Source of the DNA: an uncultured Sutterella sp.
GTDB taxonomy: Bacteria; Pseudomonadota; Gammaproteobacteria; Burkholderiales; Burkholderiaceae_F
NCBI GenBank assembly: GCA_900552545.1
Contig: USAL01000101.1
Coordinates: 1 to 6,736, forward strand
Direction: 5' to 3'
DNA length: 6,736 bases
Below, in pieces: positions 6,734 to 6,736 of the stretch. Both the position numbers and the translations under genes were made by a program. The notes under the pieces are model-generated. The model was not told where the DNA came from and made no database searches. It saw only the letters and a list, made by a program, of their open reading frames with translations. Position 1 is the first letter of the stretch. Every line of letters begins with the position of its first letter.

Positions 6734-6736
6734 TTC

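Noticed and set aside
1..6736. CRISPR arrays, tRNA or rRNA genes, insertion sequences, or a defence-type gene cluster.
   Set aside because: No regularly spaced repeats, no tRNA or rRNA signatures, no transposase-like frames and no defence domains were seen on either strand.

Overview
The window looks like a chromosomal segment of a GC-rich betaproteobacterium, most likely of the order Burkholderiales. A gut Sutterellaceae member (Sutterella or Parasutterella type) fits best, because subtilisin-type autotransporters of this style are common there. That placement is an inference from protein style and composition, since no database search was possible.

Left part (1-2389). The 5' end of purL (phosphoribosylformylglycinamidine synthase) runs off the left edge on the minus strand. 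Facing away from it on the plus strand is a complete bifunctional NAD(P)H-hydrate repair enzyme (nnr; epimerase plus ADP-dependent dehydratase). It ends in a strong intrinsic terminator. The 432-bp divergent gap between the two holds a perfect minus-strand TATAAT, two inverted repeats and a short tandem repeat, but no convincing gene.

Middle part (2390-4084). A 463-bp gap between the nnr terminator and the next gene carries no convincing protein gene. It does carry a well-formed minus-strand intrinsic terminator with no gene in front of it, plus a nearby 10-bp inverted repeat. Together these suggest an untranslated minus-strand RNA. A LysR-family regulator follows on the plus strand, with a T-N11-A dyad just upstream that overlaps a candidate -10 box, so it is probably autoregulated. 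Its N-terminus is about 50 residues longer than usual.

Right part (4052-6736). Convergent to the regulator is a long minus-strand reading frame. It encodes the back half of an S8 (subtilisin) protease, a passenger stalk with a PATR-like repeat, and a complete C-terminal autotransporter beta-barrel, followed by its own terminator. The front of the gene (signal peptide, catalytic Asp and His) is missing: two in-frame stops lie just upstream of the first possible GTG, which has no ribosome binding site. The 85 bp upstream of the break instead carry a plus-strand promoter, a 15-bp dyad over its -35 box and a perfect AAGGAGGT. Another gene therefore very probably starts just past the right edge. 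The autotransporter looks like a 5'-truncated remnant, or a silent donor copy, abutting the control region of that gene.

The genes do not form one operon: purL and nnr are divergent, lysR is monocistronic as far as can be seen, and the autotransporter remnant is convergent to lysR. I see no clear undescribed multi-gene system. The best leads are the orphan-terminator RNA candidate and the truncated autotransporter junction.
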